From the NCBI GenBank assembly GCA_937950315.1, contig CALFDU010000060.1, positions 1-64,000 of the forward strand: a stretch of 64,000 nucleotides of DNA. Reading direction: 5' to 3'. Below, in pieces: positions 44,975-53,550 of the stretch. Position 1 is the first letter of the stretch. Each line of letters starts with the position of its first letter. The notes beneath the pieces are model-generated. The model was given only the letters and a program-made list of their open reading frames with translations. It ran no database searches and was not told the DNA's origin. This DNA comes from an uncultured Saprospiraceae bacterium. GTDB taxonomy: Bacteria > Bacteroidota > Bacteroidia > Chitinophagales > Saprospiraceae. Position numbers and translations under genes: made by a program.

Positions 44975-45526
44975 TTGAATTTAAAAACACGTCAAGAATA
45001 TGATCTCGTTAAAGCCTGTCTTACAGGTGATGAGGCTGCTTTTAAAGCGCTTTTTGACTTGTTTGCGCCCACTATGATGGGAGTTTGTGGCAGATATGCT
45101 GTAGATAAGCAGGAAGCGGAAGATTGGATGCAAGAAGGTTTTATTCGTGCATTTAATAATCTAGGCTCTTTTAAATTTGAAGGATCTTTTGAAGGATGGT
45201 TGAGAAGAATTATGGTGAACAACGCCTTGAAGCATCTCAATAAGCCTTCTAGACAAAAAGAACAAACAGAATTAGACCAATATCTTGATACTGGATATGA
45301 TGCTGATATTTTATCAACATTGGCGGTAGAAGAAATTATCAAGGTAGTAGATCAACTTCCAGAAGGTTATAAGACTGTTTTTAATCTCAATGTAATTGAA
45401 GGTTTTAATCACAAAGAGATAAGCGAAAAATTAGGTATAACTGAATCGACTTCCAGATCACAACTTGTAAAAGCCAAGAAGGCTTTGAAGAATAAATTAA
45501 ACAAATTAATGAAGTTAGCCGGGTGA
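44975..45526 (+). CDS. ECF RNA polymerase sigma factor
   Basis: 183 residues starting at TTG (no in-frame ATG precedes region 2). Region 2 is AVDKQEAEDWMQEGFIRAFNNLGSFKFEGSFEGWLRRIMVN; region 4 is LPEGYKTVFNLNVIEGFNHKEISEKLGITESTSRSQLVKAKKAL with the helix-turn-helix. It is followed, with a GTGA overlap, by a gene encoding an anti-sigma-like membrane segment joined to a beta-barrel, so the pair is likely a regulator and its membrane partner. Confidence 0.93.
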   Translation: MNLKTRQEYDLVKACLTGDEAAFKALFDLFAPTMMGVCGRYAVDKQEAEDWMQEGFIRAFNNLGSFKFEGSFEGWLRRIMVNNALKHLNKPSRQKEQTELDQYLDTGYDADILSTLAVEEIIKVVDQLPEGYKTVFNLNVIEGFNHKEISEKLGITESTSRSQLVKAKKALKNKLNKLMKLAG

Positions 45527-46917
45527 GAAACTTTGAAGATATTTTACGTGACAAGCTTTACGAAGCAACCAATGATTATTCAGACTCAGTTTGGAAAAAT
45601 ATAAAAGGACAGATACCAATCGAAAAGAAGAGAAATACACATCTTCTTTGGATGGCATCATTCTTACTTGTATTTGCCATGATGATTACGATGGTACAAC
45701 AGTACCCTAACTGGAAAATTGATGAATCTGCAAAGAAAGCTGTTGAAGTTGAAAATGATGGAATTAGATATAGTTCTATTGAATTCTCCCCACAATACAA
45801 TTCACAAACTATAGGTGATGTAGAAAATGTCGTTAAAGACAATCTAGATCAGTTAAATACCAATACACAAACTATAAAAGAACAATCGGCTGATGCGTCT
45901 CTCACTACCCTGTCAGATGCATCTAGAAGTAATATCATTCAAACGAGGATTGATAATATTGAAAAGGATAAAACAGGAATTGCTATTGAAAATGCGATTC
46001 CTTTTTCGTTTATAGAAGGTCCATCAATACCAACCGACCAAAAGGAAATTTTTACCCAAGCTAGAAATACACAAAATAACCTAACTTCTATTTCAAGGTT
46101 CAATTCGGGGTTAAAATTGCCAGTGACCCTACCTGAGAATATTTTGAAAAAATCTAAAGGGAATGATGTTCATTGTGAAGTTTTAAGGGGAAAGCAAAGC
46201 AAGTATTATATTTCGGCTAGACACATAAATTCTTATGCATTCAATGAGCTTAGTGCTAAGTCTTCAGCTTCTGATGAATACATCGATAGCAGACATGCAA
46301 CGGAGTCAAAGAGATACTCGTTTACAGATGAAGTTACTTTTGGTGTAGAGCACAGAAATGGTTTTTTTGCAGAACTAGGTATTCGGTATGATCAGATAAA
46401 TGAAAAATTCAATTACTTAGATCCTAATGCATTCCAGTCAGCAACCATCGTCACTGTTGATACGGTTTTCAATGACAATATTGAGGAAGTGCTTATAGAT
46501 ACCATTACTACGGTTTTGGCTGGTGAGCGTGAAATATTAAGTAACAATCACTTCAAAAAATTGAGCATTCCTTTTTCAGTTGGATACGAATATCCCTTAA
46601 ATAAGAAAGTATCACTTGCCGCCAAAGCAGGATTGGTGGTGAACGTATTATCTCATTATGAAGGAAAAATATTCGATGAAGAATTAAATGTCGTCAGCAT
46701 TGAAGAAAGACAATCAAGCAACAATCCTCTTTTTAATAAACTAGTTCATAGTGTTTCTGGAAGTGCATTCCTTCAATACAAGATGAATAAGAATATGGAA
46801 TTCCTTGTTGGAGTGAATGCGTATAAAAATCTTAATGCAACTTCATTTGAAACAAATCCAATCGATCAAAAGTATACTTCATTGGGTATTTTTATCGGAG
46901 GGAAATATAATTTATAA
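45523..46917 (+). CDS. Anti-sigma-like N-terminus fused to an outer-membrane beta-barrel-type domain
   Basis: 464 residues, GTG start overlapping the sigma gene stop (GTGA). Residues 1-35 (FEDILRDKLYEATNDYSDSVWKNIKGQIP) match the short cytoplasmic motif (VWxxI) found in Bacteroidota proteins next to ECF sigma genes. One transmembrane helix lies at about 41-60. A low-complexity linker of ~190 residues follows. The last ~200 residues alternate polar and hydrophobic residues (TFGVEHRNGFFAELGIRYD, FLVGVNAYKNLNAT, GIFIGGKYNL) like porin-family beta-barrel domains. An inner-membrane anchor joined to a barrel domain suggests a single chain spanning the periplasm. This arrangement is known in the phylum but its mechanism is unclear. 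Confidence 0.72.
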   Translation: MRNFEDILRDKLYEATNDYSDSVWKNIKGQIPIEKKRNTHLLWMASFLLVFAMMITMVQQYPNWKIDESAKKAVEVENDGIRYSSIEFSPQYNSQTIGDVENVVKDNLDQLNTNTQTIKEQSADASLTTLSDASRSNIIQTRIDNIEKDKTGIAIENAIPFSFIEGPSIPTDQKEIFTQARNTQNNLTSISRFNSGLKLPVTLPENILKKSKGNDVHCEVLRGKQSKYYISARHINSYAFNELSAKSSASDEYIDSRHATESKRYSFTDEVTFGVEHRNGFFAELGIRYDQINEKFNYLDPNAFQSATIVTVDTVFNDNIEEVLIDTITTVLAGEREILSNNHFKKLSIPFSVGYEYPLNKKVSLAAKAGLVVNVLSHYEGKIFDEELNVVSIEERQSSNNPLFNKLVHSVSGSAFLQYKMNKNMEFLVGVNAYKNLNATSFETNPIDQKYTSLGIFIGGKYNL

Positions 46918-46949
46918 AACAGTGTACAGTAAAACAGTGTACAGTAAAA
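46915..46949. repeat. 15-bp tandem repeat at a gene junction
   Basis: TAAAACAGTGTACAG occurs twice in tandem at 46915-46944, followed by a third partial copy (TAAAA). The first unit contains the TAA stop of the barrel-fusion gene; each unit contains an in-frame GTG for the next gene. The unit length is a multiple of three. Confidence 0.85.
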
Positions 46950-46957
46950 ATATAGCT

Positions 46958-47863
46958 TTGAAGAAATATTTACTCTTGGGTGTTGGTGTTTGCTTATTCT
47001 TTTTGACTTCATGTAATAAAGAAAAGGACAACTTTGTTCCTTATGAATTAGATGGCAGCGTATCCAATTTGATTAAGGCCTTGTCAAATGAAGGGAATAC
47101 ATTTTCTGTAGCTCCAGCAACAGATCAAATTATTAAGATTGACGAAAAAGCGCAATTGAAAGTAAATGCATCATCATTGCTTTCTAATGGAAACACTGAC
47201 ATAAGGTTACAATGGCAGAATGCAAACTCTGCGATTGACATGGAATTGTTGGCATTGCCAAATTTCACCAATGGGAAATATCTTGTTCCAGTTTATTCTT
47301 TCCAAATTGAAGCTACGCAAGAAGACGCTGAGATAGGTATCAATATTAACTCCCCGATGGAATTACGAATTGAGTCAAACTATGATGCGGAAGCAGGTTT
47401 GTTCTTTTTGTCCAACGAAGGATGGAGCTCAATGGGGAGCCAAGGACTAGTGTTTGAGGAGTGGATTGACGAAAATGGACAAGGTAAAAGTGGTTACAGG
47501 ATCAATATTGCACAAAAAGGTTGGTATAGTATATCAACCAAGGTTGACTTATCAGCTGAGACATTTAGTAGCTTTTGTATTGAATTATCGGGAGAATATA
47601 CCCAAGGAAATACAAAGTCTTTTGTAGTTTTGGAAAATGAAGTTGTAGCGCCGATGACAAGAGTTAGAGAATCTGGATCATTTTGTACGACAATGAACAT
47701 ACCGAACAACCAACCAATGAAGCTAGTTGTTATGTCTAATCTAAGAGAGAACATATATCAAATGTTCTTTTCGGAGCAAATAATGGAAAATGGTTTGATT
47801 GTTGCCCCTATTATGGAAGAAAAGTCGATTGACGAAATAAAGTCAATCCTAGAAAATATATAA
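46958..47863 (+). CDS. Lipoprotein of unknown function in the sigma locus
   Basis: The TTG at 46958 gives an ideal lipoprotein signal (KKYLLLGVGVCLFFLTSC). In-frame GTG codons at 46922 and 46937 are alternatives that would add 7-12 residues; a still longer frame would overlap the barrel gene by 100 bp and is unlikely. The mature ~285 residues are beta-rich (LQWQNANSAIDMELLALPNFTNGKYLVPVYSFQIEA), with a glycine-turn pattern. No family recognised. It lies last in the LEA-like/sigma/anti-sigma-barrel cluster before a strong terminator, so it is probably part of the same regulon. Confidence 0.65.
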   Translation: MKKYLLLGVGVCLFFLTSCNKEKDNFVPYELDGSVSNLIKALSNEGNTFSVAPATDQIIKIDEKAQLKVNASSLLSNGNTDIRLQWQNANSAIDMELLALPNFTNGKYLVPVYSFQIEATQEDAEIGININSPMELRIESNYDAEAGLFFLSNEGWSSMGSQGLVFEEWIDENGQGKSGYRINIAQKGWYSISTKVDLSAETFSSFCIELSGEYTQGNTKSFVVLENEVVAPMTRVRESGSFCTTMNIPNNQPMKLVVMSNLRENIYQMFFSEQIMENGLIVAPIMEEKSIDEIKSILENI

Positions 47864-47888
47864 GAAGCATTTTATGCATTAGAGAGTT

Positions 47889-47922
47889 GCCTGTCCATAC
47901 TTCTGTATGGCAGGCATTTTTT
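47889..47922 (+). terminator. Rho-independent terminator
   Basis: GCCTG-T-CCATAC, loop TTCT, GTATGG-C-AGGC, then TTTTTT after CA. Long stem with one bulge, 26 bp after the lipoprotein stop. Confidence 0.85.
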
Positions 47923-47939
47923 ATTCTCTTCGTTTATCT

Positions 47940-48419
47940 CTACAATAGTCCTTTTATGTCAGCAGGTGAATAGTTGATTGATTTCAATACTTTCCCATCA
48001 TCAATACGATAAACCAAGTATTCTCCACCTCTCTCTTCAATTCTTGAGTCCATTCCTTTGTTGTCTAGGTAGTGTTTTTGAGTTGCTTTGGCCTCTTCCA
48101 TGGTTTTGCATGTTTTACTCATATTTGATCTTTGGACTTCATCAAAAAGTGTTTTGAACTTATCGGCAAGTCCAAACTCTAGAATGGCTCCAGATAATAC
48201 ATATTGTATATCACAAAAAGCATCAGCTACTTCAACCAAATCGTTGTTGTCAATGGCTTCTTTTAATTCAGCAAGTTCTTCTTCAAGTAAGTTTATCCTT
48301 AATCTTGTTCTATCTAGATCAGGAATAATCGGGCTTTCTAGTACAGGTAAGTTGAAAGTATCATGAAAATCTGCTACTGAGCTTAATGCTTGGGGTTCGT
48401 CAATCTTTCTTATTGGCAT
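47940..48419 (-). CDS. MazG-like nucleotide pyrophosphohydrolase
   Basis: 159-residue all-alpha NTP pyrophosphohydrolase. Two metal-binding helices are visible: RINLLEEELAELKEAIDNNDL (EExxE type) and VEVADAFCDIQYVLSGAILEFGL (DAxxD type), the pattern of single-domain MazG/PRA-PH/DR2231-like enzymes. The last ~50 residues (RIEERGGEYLVYRIDDGKVLKSINYSPADIKG) form a beta extension typical of phage and bacterial phosphoribosyl-ATP-pyrophosphohydrolase-like proteins. It likely removes damaged or surplus nucleotides. It starts one base before the T9SS BNR gene ends on the same strand. Confidence 0.85.
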   Translation of the reverse strand: MPIRKIDEPQALSSVADFHDTFNLPVLESPIIPDLDRTRLRINLLEEELAELKEAIDNNDLVEVADAFCDIQYVLSGAILEFGLADKFKTLFDEVQRSNMSKTCKTMEEAKATQKHYLDNKGMDSRIEERGGEYLVYRIDDGKVLKSINYSPADIKGLL

Positions 48420-48420
48420 T

Positions 48421-50925
48421 TTATTGTTTGATTAGTCTTTTAGATATGTTTATTTGTTTGTTGTTGTCTTTAATATTCACAATGTATGTACCTGAAGGCA
48501 GGTTTCCAATTTGAATATTGGATTTGTTAGTTTGTTGAATTACTCTCTTTCCATTTACATCATAAACTGTAATAAGATTATTGGCAGAAATACCCTCTAT
48601 AGTAAAGAAGTCTTGAGTAGGATTAGGATAAATTACTAGATTCTCCAAAGCTTCATTTTCATTTGATGATGGGAACGATTCAAGAGGGGTTTGATAAATC
48701 CCATTTCCATGAGTGGCAACCCAAAGTGTATTATCAGCCAATGAAATCTTTAGATCTATTGCAATAAATGCGGTGGGTAAGCCGGTTTGATATGGCTCCC
48801 ATGAATCTCCTCCATTTTTGCTAATATACACACCTAAGTCATTTCCAATATATATTTCATCAAGGTCAAAAGGATTGACTATAACTGCATTAGTAGGAAC
48901 ATCAGGAAGATTATTACTGATATCTGTCCAACTTGAACCAAAATCATTGGTTCTAAATACATGGGGTGTTCCAAATCCACTGTAGACAGCAATAGCACTT
49001 TCTGGTTGACCAGGAAAGACTGTGACATCATTTACAATTCTATTGGTAACAGGACTTACTTCAGTAAAAGACAAACCACCATCTCTTGTATTGAATAAAG
49101 CAGCTGGATTGTCTTCTGGAGCGGTTCCAGCGTACACGACATCTTCATCGATATCAGATACATCCAAGGCAAAAATAGGATCTCCATTTAATTGGGTTTC
49201 ATTGTTCATTCGAATCCATGACTCTGCTCCATCATCAGATCTATAAAAGAACCTGGCTCCTGCATACATCCGATCTGGATTTGTTTTTGAAATTACATAA
49301 GGTGCAATAAACAAAGGGTTGTCGTTTGTCAAATTTGGAGACCTAGTAAACCAATTATCTCCACGGTTGACACTTTTAGCAATTCTTAGATTTTGTGAAG
49401 AACCATAAATGATATCATTGTTTAATTGGTTGATTGCTGTCCAGCTTCCATCTCCTCCTATCTCTCTAGACCATGCTTGGGAGCCAGAGAATTGTGATGT
49501 ACTATTGTCCTGCAATCCACCCAAGGCGATATTGGTTTCAGTGTCTGATACTGAAAAGCCATTATAAAATTGCGTAGTTTGTAATCCAGCATTGGCACTC
49601 CGGAATGTCTCTCCACCATCAAATGAAAGATATACACCCCCATCATTTCCAAACAAAACCAGGTCTTCAACTTCAGGATGATGTAAAACAAAATGATGAT
49701 CTGAATGAGAGAAATTGGGCGGCCCATCAGGTCCTAGGATATCGACATCGCCGAGTGTTACCCCTCCATTGCTAATTTCTCTTAAAAAATCTCCAGCATC
49801 AGTACTTTTAAAGATGTTTATGCCTACAGTAATGACTTCGTTGGGATTGGTTGGATGAATTGAAACATCGTGTGAAAACCATCCTTGCCATCTTGAATAG
49901 TCAGTTTCGTTTCTCAATTCAAAATTTTGACCACCATCTTCAGATCTTAAAAGCCAAGTGAATCCATCAGCTCCACTGAAACCATTTCCAACCGAAGCAT
50001 AAACGATATTGGGGTCAGAACTACTTTGAGCCAAAAGTATTTTTCCATTGAAACTTGCAGGCACCCCAGTTGATTGAACCCATGTATTTCCTCCATCATC
50101 AGAGGTATAAATACCTTTTCCAGGTGTGTCAAAGTTTCCGCAAGCAATCACTATTTTTTCTGGGTCAGTAGGATCGATTTCTACGTCTGTGACCAATGGG
50201 TTTTCGAATACGTTTTCCCATGTCTCTCCTTGGTCCGTACTTTTGAGAACTCCTTGGGTAGTGCCAGCGTATACAATATTAGGATCAGTTTTGGCTATTT
50301 TGATCATCCAAACCCCTTCATTCTGGCTGTAGCTCCAATCCAAGGAATGGCTCCAAGTCTGACCTCCATCCAAGGATTTTAAAATACCAATACCATAGGA
50401 TCCTCTTGTTGCTCTGTATGCACCATCATTTCCTGTTACTTCTACATTATATACTTCCCCTGTTCCAATTAACATGACGGTACTGTCTTGATCGGCAAAA
50501 GCAATCGTACTCACACCCAATACAGGAAAACCAGTTTCAATTCGCTCCCAAGTTAGATTTAAGCCTAAATCTCTGCTTCTCCATAATCCACCGCTTGCCG
50601 AGCCAACGTATATCGTATTGGCATCTTGAGGGTTTATTCCAATGGTCAAACATCTACCGGCGGTGTTTAATGGTCCCATTGCAGTCCAATTGGCTTCTCT
50701 GCTATTCACTTGGGTTTTGAGCGCCTTGCTATGTTCTCGATATGCATCCATATAACCTGATGTCGGAACACCATCAGGGTAAGCTTGAATTTTTGAAAAT
50801 TGCTCCATGGCTAAGTAAGAACCCGGAATCCTATTTGCGGAAGCGACATTATTATGTTCTGAAGAAGTACAAGCGAATACAATGAGCATGCAAATGATCG
50901 ATAGAGTAAAATTGATATTTTTCAT
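48421..50925 (-). CDS. BNR/sortilin-like repeat protein with lipobox and T9SS type A domain
   Basis: 834 residues. The signal peptide ends in VFAC (Cys19), a lipobox-like site. The body is a string of BNR/sortilin-type beta-propeller repeats with SxDxGxTW loops: LKSLDGGQTWSHS, LKSTDQGETWENV, YTSDDGGNTWVQS, LRSEDGGQNFELR, FKSTDAGDFLREI, LSFDGGETFRSAN, FRSDDGAESWIRM, YISKNGGDSWEPY. The last ~75 residues (LVIYPNPTQDFFTI to ISKRLIKQ) are a T9SS type A sorting domain. Such proteins are often named T9SS glycosyl hydrolases, although no glycosidase active site is evident. Its candidate -7 box is TAAATTTG upstream. The next gene on this strand is the MazG-like gene. Confidence 0.86.
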   Translation of the reverse strand: MKNINFTLSIICMLIVFACTSSEHNNVASANRIPGSYLAMEQFSKIQAYPDGVPTSGYMDAYREHSKALKTQVNSREANWTAMGPLNTAGRCLTIGINPQDANTIYVGSASGGLWRSRDLGLNLTWERIETGFPVLGVSTIAFADQDSTVMLIGTGEVYNVEVTGNDGAYRATRGSYGIGILKSLDGGQTWSHSLDWSYSQNEGVWMIKIAKTDPNIVYAGTTQGVLKSTDQGETWENVFENPLVTDVEIDPTDPEKIVIACGNFDTPGKGIYTSDDGGNTWVQSTGVPASFNGKILLAQSSSDPNIVYASVGNGFSGADGFTWLLRSEDGGQNFELRNETDYSRWQGWFSHDVSIHPTNPNEVITVGINIFKSTDAGDFLREISNGGVTLGDVDILGPDGPPNFSHSDHHFVLHHPEVEDLVLFGNDGGVYLSFDGGETFRSANAGLQTTQFYNGFSVSDTETNIALGGLQDNSTSQFSGSQAWSREIGGDGSWTAINQLNNDIIYGSSQNLRIAKSVNRGDNWFTRSPNLTNDNPLFIAPYVISKTNPDRMYAGARFFYRSDDGAESWIRMNNETQLNGDPIFALDVSDIDEDVVYAGTAPEDNPAALFNTRDGGLSFTEVSPVTNRIVNDVTVFPGQPESAIAVYSGFGTPHVFRTNDFGSSWTDISNNLPDVPTNAVIVNPFDLDEIYIGNDLGVYISKNGGDSWEPYQTGLPTAFIAIDLKISLADNTLWVATHGNGIYQTPLESFPSSNENEALENLVIYPNPTQDFFTIEGISANNLITVYDVNGKRVIQQTNKSNIQIGNLPSGTYIVNIKDNNKQINISKRLIKQ

Positions 50926-50942
50926 ATATCTCTAATATATGT

Positions 50943-50950
50943 CAAATTTA
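50943..50950 (-). promoter_or_regulatory. Candidate -7 box for the BNR T9SS gene
   Basis: On the minus strand TAAATTTG, an exact TAnnTTTG match, 17 bp upstream of the ATG. Confidence 0.45.
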
Positions 50951-51011
50951 AATATTGACACCGATTATACTTTGAATAAAGTATTGGGAGACAAACATGA
51001 GAATATGGTAT

Positions 51012-51044
51012 AAAAAAAGCCGCAAACAAATCGTTTGCAGCTTT
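51012..51044 (-). terminator. Rho-independent terminator of ndk
   Basis: On the minus strand AAAGCTGCAAAC, loop, GTTTGCGGCTTT followed by a T-run. It lies 23 bp downstream of the ndk stop. Confidence 0.85.
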
Positions 51045-51066
51045 ATTATTTGCCTAAAAATAAAGT

Positions 51067-51486
51067 CTAGTAAATTTCAGTCTGTGCGAAATGAAAGTTT
51101 GATTCAATATCTGCATTTGCGTCACTATCTGATCCGTGTACTGCATTTTCACCAACATTGGTTGCGTACAAAGCTCTTATTGTTCCCGCTTCAGCTTCCT
51201 CAGGGTTGGTTGCCCCAATCAATTTTCTGAAATCCTCAACGGCATTGTCTTTTTCCAAAATTGCTGCTACGATAGGTCCTGATGACATAAAATCAACCAA
51301 CTCACCGTAAAAAGGTCTTTCCTTGTGTACTTCATAAAATGCACCAGCCGTATCTTTTGAAAGTTTGGTGTATTTCATCGCTACAATTTTAAATCCACCT
51401 TCAACAATCTTCTGAAGGATGTTTCCTATATGACCACCTCTGACTGCATCAGGTTTGATCATTGTAAATGTTCTGTTACTTGCCAT
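51067..51486 (-). CDS. ndk: Nucleoside diphosphate kinase
   Basis: Transfers the gamma-phosphate from ATP to NDPs via a phosphohistidine. 139 residues, normal. Visible marks: [18 protein letters not shown] at the N-terminus, [16 protein letters not shown], the Kpn-loop region [22 protein letters not shown], and the active-site His117 in [12 protein letters not shown]. The gene stands alone between a -7 box and its own terminator. Confidence 0.97.
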   Translation of the reverse strand: MASNRTFTMIKPDAVRGGHIGNILQKIVEGGFKIVAMKYTKLSKDTAGAFYEVHKERPFYGELVDFMSSGPIVAAILEKDNAVEDFRKLIGATNPEEAEAGTIRALYATNVGENAVHGSDSDANADIESNFHFAQTEIY

Positions 51487-51512
51487 GTTTATTGTTGTTT
51501 TATTATTGAGCG

Positions 51513-51520
51513 CAAATGTA
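51513..51520 (-). promoter_or_regulatory. Candidate -7 box for ndk
   Basis: On the minus strand TACATTTG, an exact TAnnTTTG match, 26 bp upstream of the ATG. Confidence 0.5.
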
Positions 51521-51623
51521 TAAAATGGAATTGGTTTATAGGTTGTTAAATCAAGATTTAAAGACTAATAAAAGCTAATAAATAGAGGTTTTCTGTTAAT
51601 TTTTATCAATTTTGCACACGATT

Positions 51624-52622
51624 ATGGAAAACATCAAAGATTTAAAGAATATTCTCTCCTATCCTAAGGATGTTGTTATCATCAGCCATAGGAATCCAGA
51701 TGGAGATGCTATTGGCTCCAGTATGGCCTTTAGATACTTCCTAGAATCATTTGGTCATGTAGTTAAAGTTATATATCCAAGTGACTACCCAAATAGTTTT
51801 GCATTCATAAAAGGCATCGAAGATTGTTTGATCTATGATAGTGATCCTATGAAGGCTGAAGAAACAATTAAGAAAGCTGGAGTGATTGCATGTTTAGACT
51901 TTAATTCTCTTGATCGTATTGACAAGATGGGTAAAATTGTTGGAGATTCTAAAGCGACCAAAATCCTTATCGATCATCACCTTGATCCCGAACCTTTTTC
52001 TGATTACGAACTTTCAGAAACAACCGCAAGTTCTACTTGTGAATTGGTGTATAAGTTTATTCAACTCATGGATGAGGATAGAAAGCTCAATACTTTTATC
52101 AGTGAGTTGTTGTTCATCGGTCTGATTACGGATACCGGTTCATTCAAATATTCGACCAATCCTTATACTTATGAGGTTGCATCTTCATTGAAGAAAAAAG
52201 GTGCTGATGACTACAAGATCCAAGACCTTATTCACAACACCATGTCAGTAAAGCAAGTTTCATTGCTTGGACATTGCTTGGCCAATAGGATGGAAATCAT
52301 TCCTGAATATGGAACAGGTATTATTACGCTTACTAGGCAAGATTATGAAGACTTTGACATTGGTAGAGGAGATACAGAAGGAATTGTAAATCATATCTTA
52401 ATGATGAAGGGAATGAATGTAGCTGCATTCATAACGGAACAACCTACTATTGTGAAATTGTCTTTGAGATCAAAAGGAGATATTTCTGTTCAAGATATGG
52501 CAAGAAAATATTTTAATGGTGGAGGCCACAAGAATGCTAGTGGTGGAGCGCTATATAGTAAACTGGATACTGTGGTTGAAAAATTCAAATCAGTGCTTCC
52601 GGAATTTGTTGAGAAAAAATAA
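51624..52622 (+). CDS. nrnA: DHH/DHHA1 phosphoesterase (NrnA-type)
   Basis: Degrades short oligoribonucleotides (nanoRNA) and 3'-phosphoadenosine 5'-phosphate. 332 residues from ATG 51624; a TTG four codons earlier is less likely. Motifs: ISHRNPDGDAIGSSMAF (DxD), CLDFNSLDRI, the DHH motif in IDHHLDPEPF, GLITDTGSFKYS, and the DHHA1 GGGHKNASGG near residue 305. It is the first of three closely spaced genes (nrnA, FKBP lipoprotein, prfB). Confidence 0.92.
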   Translation: MENIKDLKNILSYPKDVVIISHRNPDGDAIGSSMAFRYFLESFGHVVKVIYPSDYPNSFAFIKGIEDCLIYDSDPMKAEETIKKAGVIACLDFNSLDRIDKMGKIVGDSKATKILIDHHLDPEPFSDYELSETTASSTCELVYKFIQLMDEDRKLNTFISELLFIGLITDTGSFKYSTNPYTYEVASSLKKKGADDYKIQDLIHNTMSVKQVSLLGHCLANRMEIIPEYGTGIITLTRQDYEDFDIGRGDTEGIVNHILMMKGMNVAAFITEQPTIVKLSLRSKGDISVQDMARKYFNGGGHKNASGGALYSKLDTVVEKFKSVLPEFVEKK

Positions 52623-52630
52623 AAATAAGA

Positions 52631-53527
52631 ATGATAAGAATTGTATTAATAAGTTTGTTGGCGATGAGTCTTTTGGCTGCTTGTGGACAAGCAGGCGGAT
52701 CAAAAGAAGACATGGTGAAAGGATATAAAACAGTCACCCATAAATCTACTGGTGGAGCAACAGCCAACATCGGAGATTTTGTTTCATTTAATTTGGATAT
52801 TTACGATGATAAAAGAGAGTTGATTGATAGTTCGCCAAGGACGGAAGATCGACCTGTACTCCAAATAATGGATGAGAGTGATATCCCTAACAAAGCAAAT
52901 CCTGCTATGGCTTTGATGGCAAAAATTGCTGTTGGAGATAGTGTTTCTTTGTTTATACCTAAGGATTCTATGCCTGCTCAACAAGCAGTAACCATGACGA
53001 GTGAGTTTATAGAATATGTGATTGTTCCTACAGAAATATTGACGCAAGAGGCCTTTGATAAAAAGGTGGCAGACAGACAAGCGCAAGAAATGAAATTGGC
53101 CCAAGAAGCCATGGCAGAAGCTCCAAGAATCATTGCTGGTATCGAAGAAACACTGAAAGATTATCTTGCTGGTAAAAAAGTAGGTGAATTGAAAGAAGGC
53201 CCTGATGGCTTAAAGATTATAATCATTGAAGAAGGAGAAGGACCGACGGCCAATGATGGAAACTTTGTCTCAGTAAGTTATGCTGGATATCTGAAAGACA
53301 TGAGTACTTTCGATGATAGCTACAAACGAGGAAAGCCATATGCGTTTACCTTAGGAAGAGGATCAGTAATTACTGGATGGGATAAAGGATTGGTGTACTT
53401 AAACAAAGGCGCAAAAGCAATATTGGATATTCCATATGAAATGGCATATGGTGCTGCAGGAAGACCGCCAAGTATTCCAGCCAAGTCTCCCCTACTATTC
53501 TATGTTGAACTGGAGGACATTAACTAA
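52631..53527 (+). CDS. FKBP-type peptidyl-prolyl isomerase lipoprotein
   Basis: 298 residues. Lipoprotein signal ends LLAAC (Cys18). Two FKBP-like domains are visible. The N-terminal one (GDFVSFNLDIYDDKRELIDSS, MAKIAVGDSVSLFIPKDS) is degenerate and lacks the usual active-site aromatic cluster. The C-terminal one (DGNFVSVSYAGYLKDMSTFDDSY, FTLGRGSVITGWDKGLVYLNKGAKAILDIPYEMAYG) is complete, with GWDKGL and YEMAYG active-site segments. It catalyses proline isomerisation in the envelope as a folding helper. Tandem FKBP lipoproteins are common in Bacteroidota. It lies 8 bp after nrnA and 23 bp before prfB. Confidence 0.9.
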   Translation: MIRIVLISLLAMSLLAACGQAGGSKEDMVKGYKTVTHKSTGGATANIGDFVSFNLDIYDDKRELIDSSPRTEDRPVLQIMDESDIPNKANPAMALMAKIAVGDSVSLFIPKDSMPAQQAVTMTSEFIEYVIVPTEILTQEAFDKKVADRQAQEMKLAQEAMAEAPRIIAGIEETLKDYLAGKKVGELKEGPDGLKIIIIEEGEGPTANDGNFVSVSYAGYLKDMSTFDDSYKRGKPYAFTLGRGSVITGWDKGLVYLNKGAKAILDIPYEMAYGAAGRPPSIPAKSPLLFYVELEDIN

Positions 53528-53550
53528 TACTACACACAAAAGAGGGCAAT

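Noticed and set aside
46817-46957. Longer N-terminus for the lipoprotein gene starting inside the barrel gene
   Set aside because: It would overlap the upstream gene by 100 bp and place 47 residues before an otherwise perfect lipoprotein signal peptide.
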